From positions 1,488,001 to 1,552,000 of the forward strand of contig CAVZKX010000003.1 of assembly GCA_963775975.1 (NCBI GenBank): a DNA stretch of 64,000 nucleotides. The letters are read 5' to 3'. How positions within the stretch are numbered: the stretch's first letter is position 1; every line of letters begins with the position of its first letter. The translations under genes were made by a program, and so were the position numbers. The notes under the pieces are model-generated. The model did not search any database, was not told the origin of the DNA, and saw only the letters and a list, made by a program, of their open reading frames with translations. The DNA comes from JANXQG01 sp963775975. Its GTDB lineage: Bacteria > Planctomycetota > Planctomycetia > Pirellulales > Thermoguttaceae. Positions 1 through 7,944 of this stretch are shown in pieces.

Positions 1-482
1 TTGGCTTTGCGTCGGCCGCTGGGCTGCGGCCCCTCCGGGCCGCTGGCCGGCAATGCCTTGACCGGCCTGTCCGGGGCGCTGCCCGGCGAATCCCTGGCCA
101 CCCTGAGCGGGCCTCTGGCCGGCAAGGCCTTGACCGCCTTGGGCTGGACGTTGACCTGCAAATCCTTGACCGCCCTGCGCGGACCGCTGCCCCGCAGTGG
201 CTGGGCGCTGCGCAGCGCCGCGCGGCTCATTGACGGGCTGGCATTGAAGGCTGGACTGGAAGGCCGCGCGGCCGCTCCGCCGCCCGGACGAGCTCCACCG
301 CCTCCTCCTCCGCCGGCTCTCGCTCCGCCTCCGCCGCCTGCTCGCGCTGCTCCTCCTCCGCCACCGCCACGAGCGCCGCCGCCACCCCCTCCGCCGCCGC
401 GGCCGCCACGTGCGAACAAGTCCGAGCAAAGTAACAGCGGGATTACCGCCGCACACGCGATAAATAGAATTGCCTTTTTCAT
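1..482 (-). CDS. Secreted Gly-rich repeat protein (3' end beyond window, apparent frameshift)
   Basis: The ATG at 482 opens a signal peptide (MKKAILFIACAAVIPLLL) followed by about 45 residues of almost pure Gly/Ala/Arg. That frame stays open to the window edge, but downstream of about position 215 the protein-like reading is in another frame. There a roughly 13-residue repeat of the type GQRPAQGGQGFA recurs about four times (positions about 5-190). One extra base near 205-225 would join the two halves, so an indel is likely. It lies 25 bp behind the SnoaL-like gene on the same strand and is probably co-transcribed with it. The function is unknown; low-complexity secreted proteins of this sort are common in planctomycetes. 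The 3' end is missing. Confidence 0.5.
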   Translation of the reverse strand, partial: MKKAILFIACAAVIPLLLCSDLFARGGRGGGGGGGGARGGGGGGAARAGGGGGARAGGGGGGGARPGGGAAARPSSPAFNASPSMSRAALRSAQPLRGSGPRRAVKDLQVNVQPKAVKALPARGPLRVARDSPGSAPDRPVKALPASGPEGPQPSGRRKA

Positions 483-507
483 GATGAGTCTCGATTTGTA
501 TGGATTG

Positions 508-1449
508 CTATTTGGCCTTCTCCGCCTTGCGCACAATCTTGATTGGGCCGACGTTGTCCATGAACTGCCCGTCAATCTCGCGGCCGATCGATTGCCACGT
601 GATCGTGTTTTTGTCGACTATCGTGTAGATGTTCGTCGCCGTCGCCTTGCCGCCGTCGGGCAGCACTTGCTTGAACTTGATAATCCAGTGGTTGTCCCTC
701 TTCGTCCAAGTGCCTTCGCCGAATCCGCCGTCGCAGTCGAACATCCAGGAGCGGATCGTGCCGGCGGCCGGGTCCCAGCCGATGACTTGGGTGCCCTCCA
801 AATCGTCCATGCCGGGCACGGAAACCTTGAATGAGTAGTTCAGGAACGTCTTGTTCTTGGTCCAACTCACAGTCGTGGCGGCCGAGACGCCTGACTTCGA
901 GTCGCTGTTGCCCCATTCGCCCACCAGCCAGCCGAGTTCCGATAGCGGCGAGTCGGCGCCGACTTCTTCATCAGCGGCGGGCTCGTCGGTCTCGCGGACC
1001 GTGTTGAGCAGCCACTTGCCGTTCTGCTTGTGATCGATGGCGATGTAGGTCGAATCGGTCGGCTCCTCGCCCCGCCGAGTGACGCGGACCTTGCCTTCCT
1101 CCACGGCTACGTCGGGCGTCACAAAGCGAACGTTGAAGTCGAGTAGCTCCAAATGCACCCCCTTGCTGGTGGCGAACATGACTTCCATTTCCTTCTGGAT
1201 AGCCGCCCGTCCTTCAACGGTCCTGCCATCGGGCTCGACCCATTGGCCTTGTTCGCTCCAGAGTCGGGCAACAGCTTTGGCATCGCCACGGTTATAAGCC
1301 GCCACGTACGAATCGGCTGCGGCACGAATCGCCGCGCGGTCGGCAGCTTCTGCGGCACTTGATTTTGAGGAAGTCGGGTCCGCCGCCCGCGCCGCCGTGA
1401 AGGCGGCGAGCAGTGCCACAACCGGCAATAGAAGAAAACGAGTAATCAT
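508..1449 (-). CDS. Secreted SnoaL-like/DUF4440 protein, SgcJ/EcaC type
   Basis: About 313 residues. The chosen ATG at 1449 follows a GGGA ribosome site and begins a clear signal peptide (MITRFLLLPVVALLAAF...ARA); the frame runs further upstream but that part is not protein-like. Residues about 25-150 match the NTF2-like SnoaL/SgcJ fold, with AAIRAAADSYVAAYNRGDA, the usual opening of this family, and a WSEQGQWVEPDGRTVEG segment. The C-terminal half (from LSELGWLVGEWGNSD) looks like a lipocalin-like DUF1579-type beta domain. It is probably periplasmic. The family includes ketosteroid-isomerase-like and ligand-binding proteins, so no specific reaction can be assigned. It is the first gene of a two-gene unit with the Gly-rich gene. 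Confidence 0.75.
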   Translation of the reverse strand: MITRFLLLPVVALLAAFTAARAADPTSSKSSAAEAADRAAIRAAADSYVAAYNRGDAKAVARLWSEQGQWVEPDGRTVEGRAAIQKEMEVMFATSKGVHLELLDFNVRFVTPDVAVEEGKVRVTRRGEEPTDSTYIAIDHKQNGKWLLNTVRETDEPAADEEVGADSPLSELGWLVGEWGNSDSKSGVSAATTVSWTKNKTFLNYSFKVSVPGMDDLEGTQVIGWDPAAGTIRSWMFDCDGGFGEGTWTKRDNHWIIKFKQVLPDGGKATATNIYTIVDKNTITWQSIGREIDGQFMDNVGPIKIVRKAEKAK

Positions 1450-1619
1450 GTTATTCCCGTGATTGATACGATGTTGGTACATAGCGAGAACTCCCAGAGT
1501 CATGGATCGCAAAACCCCATCAAGATTATATCATTTGAGCCGCCAATGGGACCAAATGGGTAAATTGCACCGTCTTTTCCGAGGGAAATGGCTGTACGCC
1601 ACGCTTTCTAGGCTGACTG

Positions 1620-1678
1620 GCCGGACTACATCGAGAGTGTCAGCCTGGAAACGCTGACGTATGAGCTACTAGTCCGGC
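1620..1678. repeat. Nested inverted repeat (cruciform-capable)
   Basis: The outer arms GCCGGACTA (1620-1628) and TAGTCCGGC (1670-1678) are perfect complements. An inner hairpin GTCAGC (1639-1644) / GCTGAC (1653-1658) encloses an 8-nt loop. It lies in the intergenic space upstream of the sulfatase-like gene. The nested layout resembles a REP-type dispersed palindrome; no second copy is visible in this window. Confidence 0.55.
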
Positions 1679-1739
1679 ATGTCGCGACGGTTTACAATCC
1701 GAACTTCATTTCGTTCCGCATTGGAAGCATGTATCGCCC

Positions 1740-2958
1740 GTGAATGCGATTTGTCTGGTCATCGATCGCCTGCATTGCGGCTTCTTCGGGCGCCTATGGC
1801 AATACGTGGATAGAAACGCCGGCCTTCGACCGCTTGGCCGTCGAGTCGTTCGCCTTTGACCAGATGCTTATCGATTCGCCGCGGCTCGAGTCCCTCTATC
1901 GTTCCTACTGGCAGGGATTGCACGCTCTCGCGCCGGACGTGGAAGGCCGAACTTCGCTGCCGGCGCTGCTTCGCGATGCGGGCGTGCACTGTGCGCTCAT
2001 TACCGACGATCGCGCGGTGCAGGAACATCCGCTCACTGTCGAGTTTGACGAAGTCGTGGCGATCGATCCACCCTGGCAATCGCAAATGGTCGCCGAAGGG
2101 GCCTATGAAGAGACGCACCTGGCACGATGTTTCTTTCAAATCATCGAATGGGTGCAGTCGGCCAAACAACCGTTCTTCCTCTGGTGCCACCTGGGCAGCC
2201 TGGGCACCACATGGGATGCTCCACCCGAATGTCGTGAACGCTATTGGGGCGAGAGCGATCCGCCGCTGTTGACCACCGCCGATGTGCCCGACCGCATGTT
2301 GCCACCGGGTTTCGACCCGGACGAGTTGTTGGTCTATACGCAGGCCTACGCCGGTCAGATCGCGCTGTTGGATACTTGCTTGGGCGGCTTCCTCGATGTC
2401 CTTTACGAAGGCTCCGCCGCGCGGCATACACTGCTGGCCATCACCGCCGCGCGGGGCTTTCCAATGGGCGAGCATCGGCGGCTGGGGCCATGCGACCAAG
2501 CGCTGCACGGCGAGTTAGTTCACGTGCCGCTCATGCTCCGCTTTCCAGATCGCGCGGGCGCGTCGCTGCGAAGCAAGGCGCTAGTCGAACCCGCGGACCT
2601 TTGGCGGACGCTTCTCGATTGGTGGCCCAAGGCCGCCGTGCCGCAGTCACCGACGGGCGTTTCACTGCTTCCGCTCGTGCGAAATGAACGAACAGTTGAT
2701 CGCGACCGGCTCGTAGTATCAGGTCCCGGTCGCGAACGGGCTATTTGCACACCCGCCTGGTATCTTCGCACGGTCGAACCGCCCGAGCTCTACGTCAAGC
2801 CGGACGATTTTTGGGAAGTCAACGACGTAGCCGTCCGCTGTCAGGTAGTGGTTGAGCGCTTGCTTGACGCCGCGGACCAGTTCGAGCAGACGATCTATAG
2901 CGGGAACGTGGCGGACTTGCCTGCGCTAAGCGATGTGCTCGTTGAAGGGCTGGAGTAG
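1740..2958 (+). CDS. Sulfatase-fold (alkaline-phosphatase superfamily) protein, frameshifted near its N-terminus
   Basis: The natural N-terminus reads VNAICLVIDRLHCGFFG from GTG 1740, with the metal-binding VIDR Asp expected of the superfamily. The rest (AYGNTWIETPAFDRLA onward) is one frame away. Removing one G from the GGG at 1788-1790 joins them into a protein of about 405 residues; without the fix, translation can only begin at ATG 1744 with an unrelated start. At the position of the formylglycine motif (C/S-x-P-x-R) the protein has DSPRLESLYRSYWQG, so the catalytic Cys/Ser is replaced by Asp. It therefore has the fold but probably not classical sulfatase chemistry. The stop codon is the first three bases of a palindromic repeat. 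Confidence 0.75.
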
Positions 2959-2976
2959 GTCCCGCCTGCCGGACGG
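2956..2976 (+). repeat. 24-nt palindromic element family, degenerate copy at a stop codon
   Basis: The sequence TAGGTCCCGCCTGCCGGACG starts exactly on the TAG stop codon of the sulfatase-like gene. It matches the two better copies at 23461-23484 and 23543-23566 (consensus TAGGTCCC, variable stem, TGCCG loop region, GGGAC), but its right arm has decayed. Confidence 0.6.
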
Positions 2977-3004
2977 TTTTTCTCCTTGTAAAAGCGGTGA
3001 CTCC

Positions 3005-3034
3005 TATGTTTACATCTGATAACATATAAACATA
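3005..3034. promoter_or_regulatory. Operator-like 8-bp inverted repeat
   Basis: TATGTTTA (3005-3012) and TAAACATA (3027-3034) are perfect inverted copies with centres 22 bp apart, about two helical turns, inside an AT-rich island of otherwise GC-rich DNA. The spacing suits a dimeric regulator. No T-tract follows, so it is not an obvious terminator. The target gene is uncertain. Confidence 0.3.
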
Positions 3035-3287
3035 CTGAACCTATGTTGGTCATTCGGTAAAAAGATTGTGCTCGCGAGGGTTGGGCAAAGCGGTGCATTT
3101 CGTGCCACAGCTATGGATTCGCCGCAGAATGCACGGGATCGCGGAATCGCTTTTGCTGTGCGAAGTCGCGAAAACCGCTGCCAAATGGCGTCTTTCAATG
3201 CCGGATCTGCCAAAACCGACACTGCGTCAGAAATTTTCTACGTTTAAAGGTCAGCCTGGCTTGCCAAAACTACCATTCCATCGCCCG

Positions 3288-3316
3288 TTGTAGGATTGAG
3301 CGTATCTCGCTATACT
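3288..3316 (+). promoter_or_regulatory. Weak sigma70-like promoter candidate for the fatty-acid cluster
   Basis: TTGTAG (3288-3293) and TATACT (3311-3316) are separated by 17 bp, about 108 bp before the first dehydratase ATG. The -10 matches 5 of 6 consensus bases but the -35 only about half. Confidence 0.25.
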
Positions 3317-3423
3317 TGTGTGCTTTAATATCGTCTGCGGTTTGTGTAGTCGCGAAAACTTACCAGTTGATGATGCTTTGTTTCATATCAGGCCGTATTT
3401 AGGCTCGAACGCCGCCAGAATTC

Positions 3424-3921
3424 ATGCGATTCCTGCTCATCGACCGCATCATCGACTTCCAGCCCGGTGCCAAGATCACCGCGGTCAAGTCGCTGACGAT
3501 GGCCGAGGAGTATTTGGAGGACCATTTTCCCAACTTCCCGGTAATGCCGGGCGTGTTGATGCTGGAAGCCATGACCCAGGCCGCAGCTTGGTTGATCCGC
3601 TTGAGCGAGGATTTCGCTCATTCGATCATTGTGTTAAAGCAGGCAAGCAACGTAAAATACGGGCAGTTCGTCGAACCAGGGCAACTGCTGACCGTCACTG
3701 TCGAGATTATTTCACAGACCGAGACTGAGACGAAAGTGAAAGCCCAGGGTACGGTCGACGGCCAAAATACGGTCAGCGGCCGGCTGGTATTGGAACGCTA
3801 CAACCTGGCCGACCGCGAGCATTCGGAGCCTTTGGCGGACGAGATGATCCTCGAAGAAATGCGCAGTCTGTTGAGCGTGCTTTATCAGCCCGGCGCGCCG
3901 ATAGTGCCGACTACAGTTTAA
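3424..3921 (+). CDS. 3-hydroxyacyl-ACP dehydratase, FabZ type
   Basis: 165 residues, the size and layout of a FabZ hot-dog dehydratase, which removes water from 3-hydroxyacyl-ACP in the fatty-acid elongation cycle. The active-site block reads DHFPNFPVMPGVLMLEAM, with the His of the H-F-P motif and the Glu of LMLEAM both present. The N-terminus MRFLLIDRIIDFQPG is the usual FabZ start. It is the first gene of a same-strand cluster (dehydratase, FabG, ACP, second dehydratase, ketosynthase). The absence of acyltransferase and enoyl reductase genes suggests a specialised elongation set borrowing those steps from the housekeeping pathway. Confidence 0.85.
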   Translation: MRFLLIDRIIDFQPGAKITAVKSLTMAEEYLEDHFPNFPVMPGVLMLEAMTQAAAWLIRLSEDFAHSIIVLKQASNVKYGQFVEPGQLLTVTVEIISQTETETKVKAQGTVDGQNTVSGRLVLERYNLADREHSEPLADEMILEEMRSLLSVLYQPGAPIVPTTV

Positions 3922-3954
3922 CTCCGCCGACCACAGTTTAGTTACTCGTTAGAT

Positions 3955-4707
3955 ATGAGACTTCAAGGCAAGAATGCGATCGTCACCGGCGGCAGCCGCG
4001 GCATTGGCCGGGCATGCGTTGCGCAATTGGCTGCCGAAGGGGCGAACGTGGCCTTTATCTTTAGCTCGAATCAGGCCGCGGCCGACGGCCTGGTAGCCGA
4101 GCTTACTGCCCAGGGGCGAAATGTCCGCGCCGTGCAAGCCGACGTCCGCGACGCCAAGCGGGCACAGGAAATCGCCGACAGCCTGATCGCCGAGTGGCAG
4201 CGGATCGACATCCTCGTCAACTCCGCGGGCATCGTCAAGGATGGTCTCACCGGCATGATGACCGACGAGCAGTGGCGCGACGTCTTGGACACGAACCTTG
4301 GCGGCACGTTCAACTATTGCCGCGCGGTGACGCAGCCGATGCTGATGCAGCGGAGCGGCAGCATCGTGAACCTCTCCAGCACGGCGGCCGAATTCGCGTC
4401 GCGCGGTCAAGTGAACTATGCCGCCAGCAAGGGCGGCATCAACGGCCTGACCCGCGCCCTGGCGAAGGAGCTGGCCGGCCGAAAGGTCCGCGTCAACGCG
4501 GTCGCGCCCGGCATGATCGAGACCGACATGAGCCAGGTCGTCCGCGGCATCGCCGGAGACCAGATCAAGAGTGTTATTCCCATGAAGCGGATCGGCAAGC
4601 CGGAAGAGATCGCCAGCGTGGTGGCCTTCCTCGCCAGCGACGACGCATCCTACCTCACCGGGCAGGTGCTGCGAGTCGACGGCGGCTTGAGTTTGGGAGG
4701 ATATTGA
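3955..4707 (+). CDS. fabG: 3-oxoacyl-ACP reductase, FabG-type SDR
   Basis: 250 residues, a full-length classical short-chain dehydrogenase. The nucleotide-binding glycine motif is TGGSRGIGRA near residue 12. NSAG lies in the middle, the catalytic Ser is in NLSS, and Tyr/Lys are in the NYAASKGG block. The C-terminal VRVDGGLSLGGY is typical of FabG, which uses NADPH to reduce 3-oxoacyl-ACP. It lies 33 bp after the dehydratase gene; a 52-bp palindromic element separates it from the acyl carrier protein gene. Confidence 0.88.
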   Translation: MRLQGKNAIVTGGSRGIGRACVAQLAAEGANVAFIFSSNQAAADGLVAELTAQGRNVRAVQADVRDAKRAQEIADSLIAEWQRIDILVNSAGIVKDGLTGMMTDEQWRDVLDTNLGGTFNYCRAVTQPMLMQRSGSIVNLSSTAAEFASRGQVNYAASKGGINGLTRALAKELAGRKVRVNAVAPGMIETDMSQVVRGIAGDQIKSVIPMKRIGKPEEIASVVAFLASDDASYLTGQVLRVDGGLSLGGY

Positions 4708-4714
4708 ACAAAGA

Positions 4715-4766
4715 GTCGCCTTTCGCTCCGCCAAAGAATTGAAACTTTCGTGGAGAGAAAGGCGAC
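4715..4766. repeat. 52-bp paired-hairpin element, copy 1
   Basis: Layout: GTCGC, hairpin CTTTCGC-TCC-GCCAAAG, 8-nt spacer, hairpin CTTTCGT-GGA-GAGAAAG, GCGAC. The other copies are at 34764-34815 and 63639-63690, all exactly 52 bp with 8-nt spacers. This copy has drifted in the stems but keeps the TCC and GGA loops. It lies between fabG and the ACP gene, inside the apparent operon. Confidence 0.85.
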
Positions 4767-4796
4767 AATAACTGTAACCCTTGGAGTGTATTGGAA

Positions 4797-5189
4797 ATGC
4801 CGACAAAGGAAGAAGTTTACGAGAAGATCAAAGTCGCCCTGACCGACGCGCTGGGCGTCGACGAGGAAGACATCACTCCCGAGGCGACGCTGGTGGGCGA
4901 TCTGGGGGCCGAGTCGATCGACTTTCTGGACATCGTCTTTCGCCTGGAAAAGGCGTTCGACATCAAGATTCCGCGAAACGAGCTCTTTCCCGAGGACGTG
5001 CTCACCGATCCCAAGTACGTGCAAGACGGCAAGGTGACCGACGTCGGCCTTGCCGAGCTGCGGCAGCGGATGCCGTTCGCCGATCTCGACGTGTTCGCCA
5101 AGAACCCCGTCGTGCAGGATTTCGCCAACGTGCTCACGGTAGCGGATATGTGTCGCTTCGTGGAAAGCAAAGTGCAGGTAACGGGCTGA
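4797..5189 (+). CDS. Acyl carrier protein (long form)
   Basis: 130 residues, longer than the usual 75-80 residue ACP. The phosphopantetheine attachment site is the Ser of LGAESIDFLDIV near residue 40, followed by helix III features (FRLEKAFDIKIPRNELFPED). The C-terminal extension (about residues 70-130, LTDPKYVQDGKVTDVGLAEL onward) is what makes it long. The start is ATG 4797; a TTG six bases earlier is possible. It ends 4 bp before the next dehydratase-like gene, so it is co-translated with the cluster and presumably holds the growing acyl chain for its enzymes. Confidence 0.88.
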   Translation: MPTKEEVYEKIKVALTDALGVDEEDITPEATLVGDLGAESIDFLDIVFRLEKAFDIKIPRNELFPEDVLTDPKYVQDGKVTDVGLAELRQRMPFADLDVFAKNPVVQDFANVLTVADMCRFVESKVQVTG

Positions 5190-5193
5190 GGCG

Positions 5194-5748
5194 ATGCGCT
5201 GGTTTTGGATTGACAAATTCATCGAATTCGAAAGCGGTCGGCGGGCCAAGGCGATCAAGTGCGTCTCCCTGGCCGAGGACTACCTCACCGACCATTTTCC
5301 GCAGTATCCGATCTTTCCCAACTCGCTCGTTATCGAGGGGTTGGCGCAGACGGGCGGGCTGCTGGTTTGCGAACACAATCAGTTCACCGAAAAGGTGATC
5401 CTGGCCAAGGTGCCGAAGGTGCATTTCCACTTCCACGCGCGGCCGGGCGACATGCTCACGTACGAGGCGTCGATCGAGTATCTTAACTCCGAAGGGGCTG
5501 CCGTCCGCGCCACAAGCTATATGGGCGACAGGCTCCAGGCCCAGGCCGAGCTCGTCTTCGCTCACTTGAACGCTCCCTGGCTGGGCACCTTCTTCTCGCC
5601 CGAATCGTTCCTTTCCATGATGCGGGTCTTCGGGGCTTATCGCGTCGGCCGCGCGGCCGATGGCAGCCCATTGCAACCGCCAGCGCGGCTCTTGGGCAGG
5701 CCGAGCGATAACGGCAGCGGCCACGCGCACGGAGGCCTGGCCACATGA
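5194..5748 (+). CDS. Second FabA/FabZ-like hot-dog dehydratase
   Basis: 184 residues with the hot-dog pattern: MRWFWIDKFIEFESG, then TDHFPQYPIFPNSLVIEGLA. The His of HFP and the Glu of VIEGLAQ are retained, but the usual VMPG between them is IFPNS. This may change substrate choice or mean that it binds rather than dehydrates. A basic/Ala-rich C-terminal tail of about 25 residues is extra to the fold. Its TGA overlaps the ATG of the ketosynthase gene (ATGA at 5745-5748), so the two are translationally coupled. Two dehydratase-like proteins in one small cluster suggest a dedicated acyl product. Confidence 0.8.
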   Translation: MRWFWIDKFIEFESGRRAKAIKCVSLAEDYLTDHFPQYPIFPNSLVIEGLAQTGGLLVCEHNQFTEKVILAKVPKVHFHFHARPGDMLTYEASIEYLNSEGAAVRATSYMGDRLQAQAELVFAHLNAPWLGTFFSPESFLSMMRVFGAYRVGRAADGSPLQPPARLLGRPSDNGSGHAHGGLAT

Positions 5749-7032
5749 CGCGGCGCGTTGTCATCACCGGGCTGGGCATGGTCACGCCGCTGGGCGCGGA
5801 CTTGGAAACCGTCTGGAAGCGGCTGCTCGCCGGCCAGTCGGGCGTGAGCTACACGACGCTCTTTGACGCCTCCAATTTTCCCACGAAGATTTCCGCCGAG
5901 GTAAAGAACTGGGACGTCTCCGACGTGGGCGAGAAACCGGAGGACTGGAAGTATCAAGGCCGCCACACCCGCTTTGCCATCGGCGCCGCGAAGAAGGCGA
6001 TTGGCGATTCGGGCATCCTCGACGCCGGCCTCGATCCGACGCGCTTCGGGGTCTATACCGGCAGCGGGGAGGGCCAGCAGGACTTCAATCGTTTCACCGA
6101 GATGATTCTTGCCGGTTTGAACGGCGGCACGACGCTGGACGTCGCCAAGTTCTGCCAGAAAGGACTCGAACTCTTGAACCCGATACAAGAGTTGGAGCAG
6201 GAGCCGAACATGCCGGCCGGACACCTGGCCGCCATGTTCGACGCGCAGGGCCCGAACGTCAACTGCCTGACGGCGTGCGCCGCAAGCAGCCAGGCGATTG
6301 GCGAAGCCGTTGAGATTATCCGCCGCGGCGAGGCCGACGCGATGCTTGCCGGCGGCACGCACACGATGATTCATCCGTTCGGCGTCACGGGCTTCAATCT
6401 GCTCACGGCGCTTTCCACGCGCAACGACGAGCCCGCGCGGGCCTCGCGGCCTTTCGATCGCGACCGCGACGGTTTCGTGCTTGGCGAAGGGGCCGGAATG
6501 GTCGTGTTGGAAGACTTGGAAACGGCCAAAGCCCGCGGCGCGCAGATCTACGGCGAGATCGTGGGCTACGGCTCCACGGCCGACGCCTTCCGCATCACCG
6601 ACACGCACCCGGAAGGCCGCGGCGCGATCAGTTGCATGAAGATGGCCTTGGCCGACGCGCGGCTGAACGACCGACGACATCCACTACATCAACGCCCACG
6701 GCACGAGCACTTCGGTCAACGACAAGGTGGAGTCGCTGGCGATCAAGGCCGTATTTGGCGATCGCGCCGCAAAGATTCCCGTCTCCAGCACGAAGAGCAT
6801 GATGGGCCACCTCATCGCCGCCGCCGGGGCGACGGAGTTGATCTTCTGCCTCTTGGCGATTCGCGACAACGTTTTGCCGCCGACGATCAACTATGAAAAC
6901 CCCGATCCGGAATGCGACCTGGACTACATCCCCAACACGGCCCGCCAGGCCCGATGCGACGTGGCCTTGAGCAACAGTTTTGGCTTTGGCGGGCAGAACA
7001 TAGCACTCATCTGCAAGCGGTTCCGGGGTTGA
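5745..7032 (+). CDS. Beta-ketoacyl-ACP synthase, FabF type, interrupted by a frameshift
   Basis: The gene encodes a ketosynthase of about 428 residues once one base is removed near 6666-6672. The first part carries the nucleophile Cys178 in LTACAASSQA; the second part, one frame away, carries both catalytic His residues (NAHGTSTSVND and MMGHLIAAAGA) and the C-terminal NSFGFGGQN block. Without correction the product ends in an unrelated tail and lacks both histidines, so it would be inactive. The junction falls in ...LN-D/T-D-DIHYINAHG. It is the last gene of the fatty-acid-type cluster and would elongate the ACP-bound chain. Confidence 0.82.
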
Positions 7033-7136
7033 TGACGCGTTCAATCGCGGCAGATCGACGGAGAAGACTGCTTAGAGGTTGTGTTCCGAGTAAGGGCTTG
7101 CTTCGGCATTGATGCGAGCACGTAGGCGGCTCGGTG

Positions 7137-7850
7137 ATGGATATAAAACTCGGCCACATCAAACTCTACTCGCCCGACGAACTCAGCTCGTACTGGTTCG
7201 TCAGACATGATTTTGCTGGGGCGCTTGGCCTCGAGTATTCTCGGGATGCCGCAAAGTTCCTAAAGCAGGTTCTTCCGCGCGGCGGAGCCAGAATCGACTA
7301 CGAAGCTGATGCCGTTACCCTGTGGATTTCGCGCAATGACCGCCTTATTCCAACGCTCATGGCGATTTATCAGCGACTCGGGTGGGACACCGCCGAACTG
7401 ACTGAGATCGCGCAGGAAGTCCTAGCGTTCAAGCGGCCTCGGCCTCGCAAGGTGGCGGTAGGGGATGTTTTCTTGATCCCCGTGGCATCGGATCTGTTTG
7501 GCCTGGGCCAAGTGTTGGACATGAACTATAAAGCGCCGACCGTGGCTATCTTCACTCATCTTGGCTCTTCAGCGGAACTCGAATGCTTCGAGATCAGCAA
7601 AGGCAAACCGCTTACAATTCTGCATATCCTTGGCAATTCTCTCTACAACGGGCAGTGGCGCGTTATCGGGTCAGATAAAGTCCGGCTAGATCCGTCTTGC
7701 GGCCCCGGAGGCAAACAGTTCGATGTAGGTTCCACGAGTTGGAGCGGTGACGGCCCTATTGTTGATCTCCTCCAAGCGTATGCCGGTTTGCGATCCTGGG
7801 AGGAGGGCTATCACGACCCGAACTACCTCCGAAAGCTTGTGCTAACTTAG
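7137..7850 (+). CDS. Imm26-like family protein
   Basis: 237 residues from ATG 7137 (a GTG lies immediately upstream). Residues about 105-215 (KVAVGDVFLIPVASDLFGLGQVL...) match the start of the Imm26 immunity family, where a GDvFxIP beta strand is typical. The N-terminal 100 residues are not recognised. No toxin gene is adjacent, so an immunity role is only a family-level suggestion. It begins about 105 bp after the ketosynthase gene and converges with cysI. Confidence 0.5.
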   Translation: MDIKLGHIKLYSPDELSSYWFVRHDFAGALGLEYSRDAAKFLKQVLPRGGARIDYEADAVTLWISRNDRLIPTLMAIYQRLGWDTAELTEIAQEVLAFKRPRPRKVAVGDVFLIPVASDLFGLGQVLDMNYKAPTVAIFTHLGSSAELECFEISKGKPLTILHILGNSLYNGQWRVIGSDKVRLDPSCGPGGKQFDVGSTSWSGDGPIVDLLQAYAGLRSWEEGYHDPNYLRKLVLT

Positions 7851-7944
7851 GCACGGGTCGGGAAATCACGATTCTTTGATGGTCCGTGCGACTACGGTCT
7901 CGCCACGTCCTTCGCTTGAAGCTCTGGACGTGCCACCCACCGCG

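Larger units (their letters stand above)
2959..3423. other. Intergenic region upstream of the fatty-acid cluster, no gene seen
   Basis: No convincing coding sequence; the short open frames lack start context and composition. It holds the tail of a palindromic element, an operator-like dyad at 3005-3034, fragments of the form TCGCGAAAAC (about 3169 and 3350) that resemble the RAYT-linked repeat at 18467, and a weak promoter candidate at 3288-3316. Confidence 0.6.

Noticed and set aside
3949..4806. Long open frame on the minus strand opposite fabG
   Set aside because: It mirrors the codon structure of fabG in high-GC DNA; the protein has no recognisable motif.
5637..6680. 347-codon open frame on the minus strand opposite the ketosynthase
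   Set aside because: Shadow of the ketosynthase; no start context or motif.
5745..7032. Programmed ribosomal frameshifting in the ketosynthase and other split genes
   Set aside because: No shared slippery heptamer or downstream structure, and both +1 and -1 changes occur in unrelated genes; base-calling error is simpler.
3424..7032. Ladderane or polyunsaturated fatty acid synthase cluster
   Set aside because: No radical-SAM, desaturase or large multi-domain PKS-like genes; only a small FAS-type set is visible.
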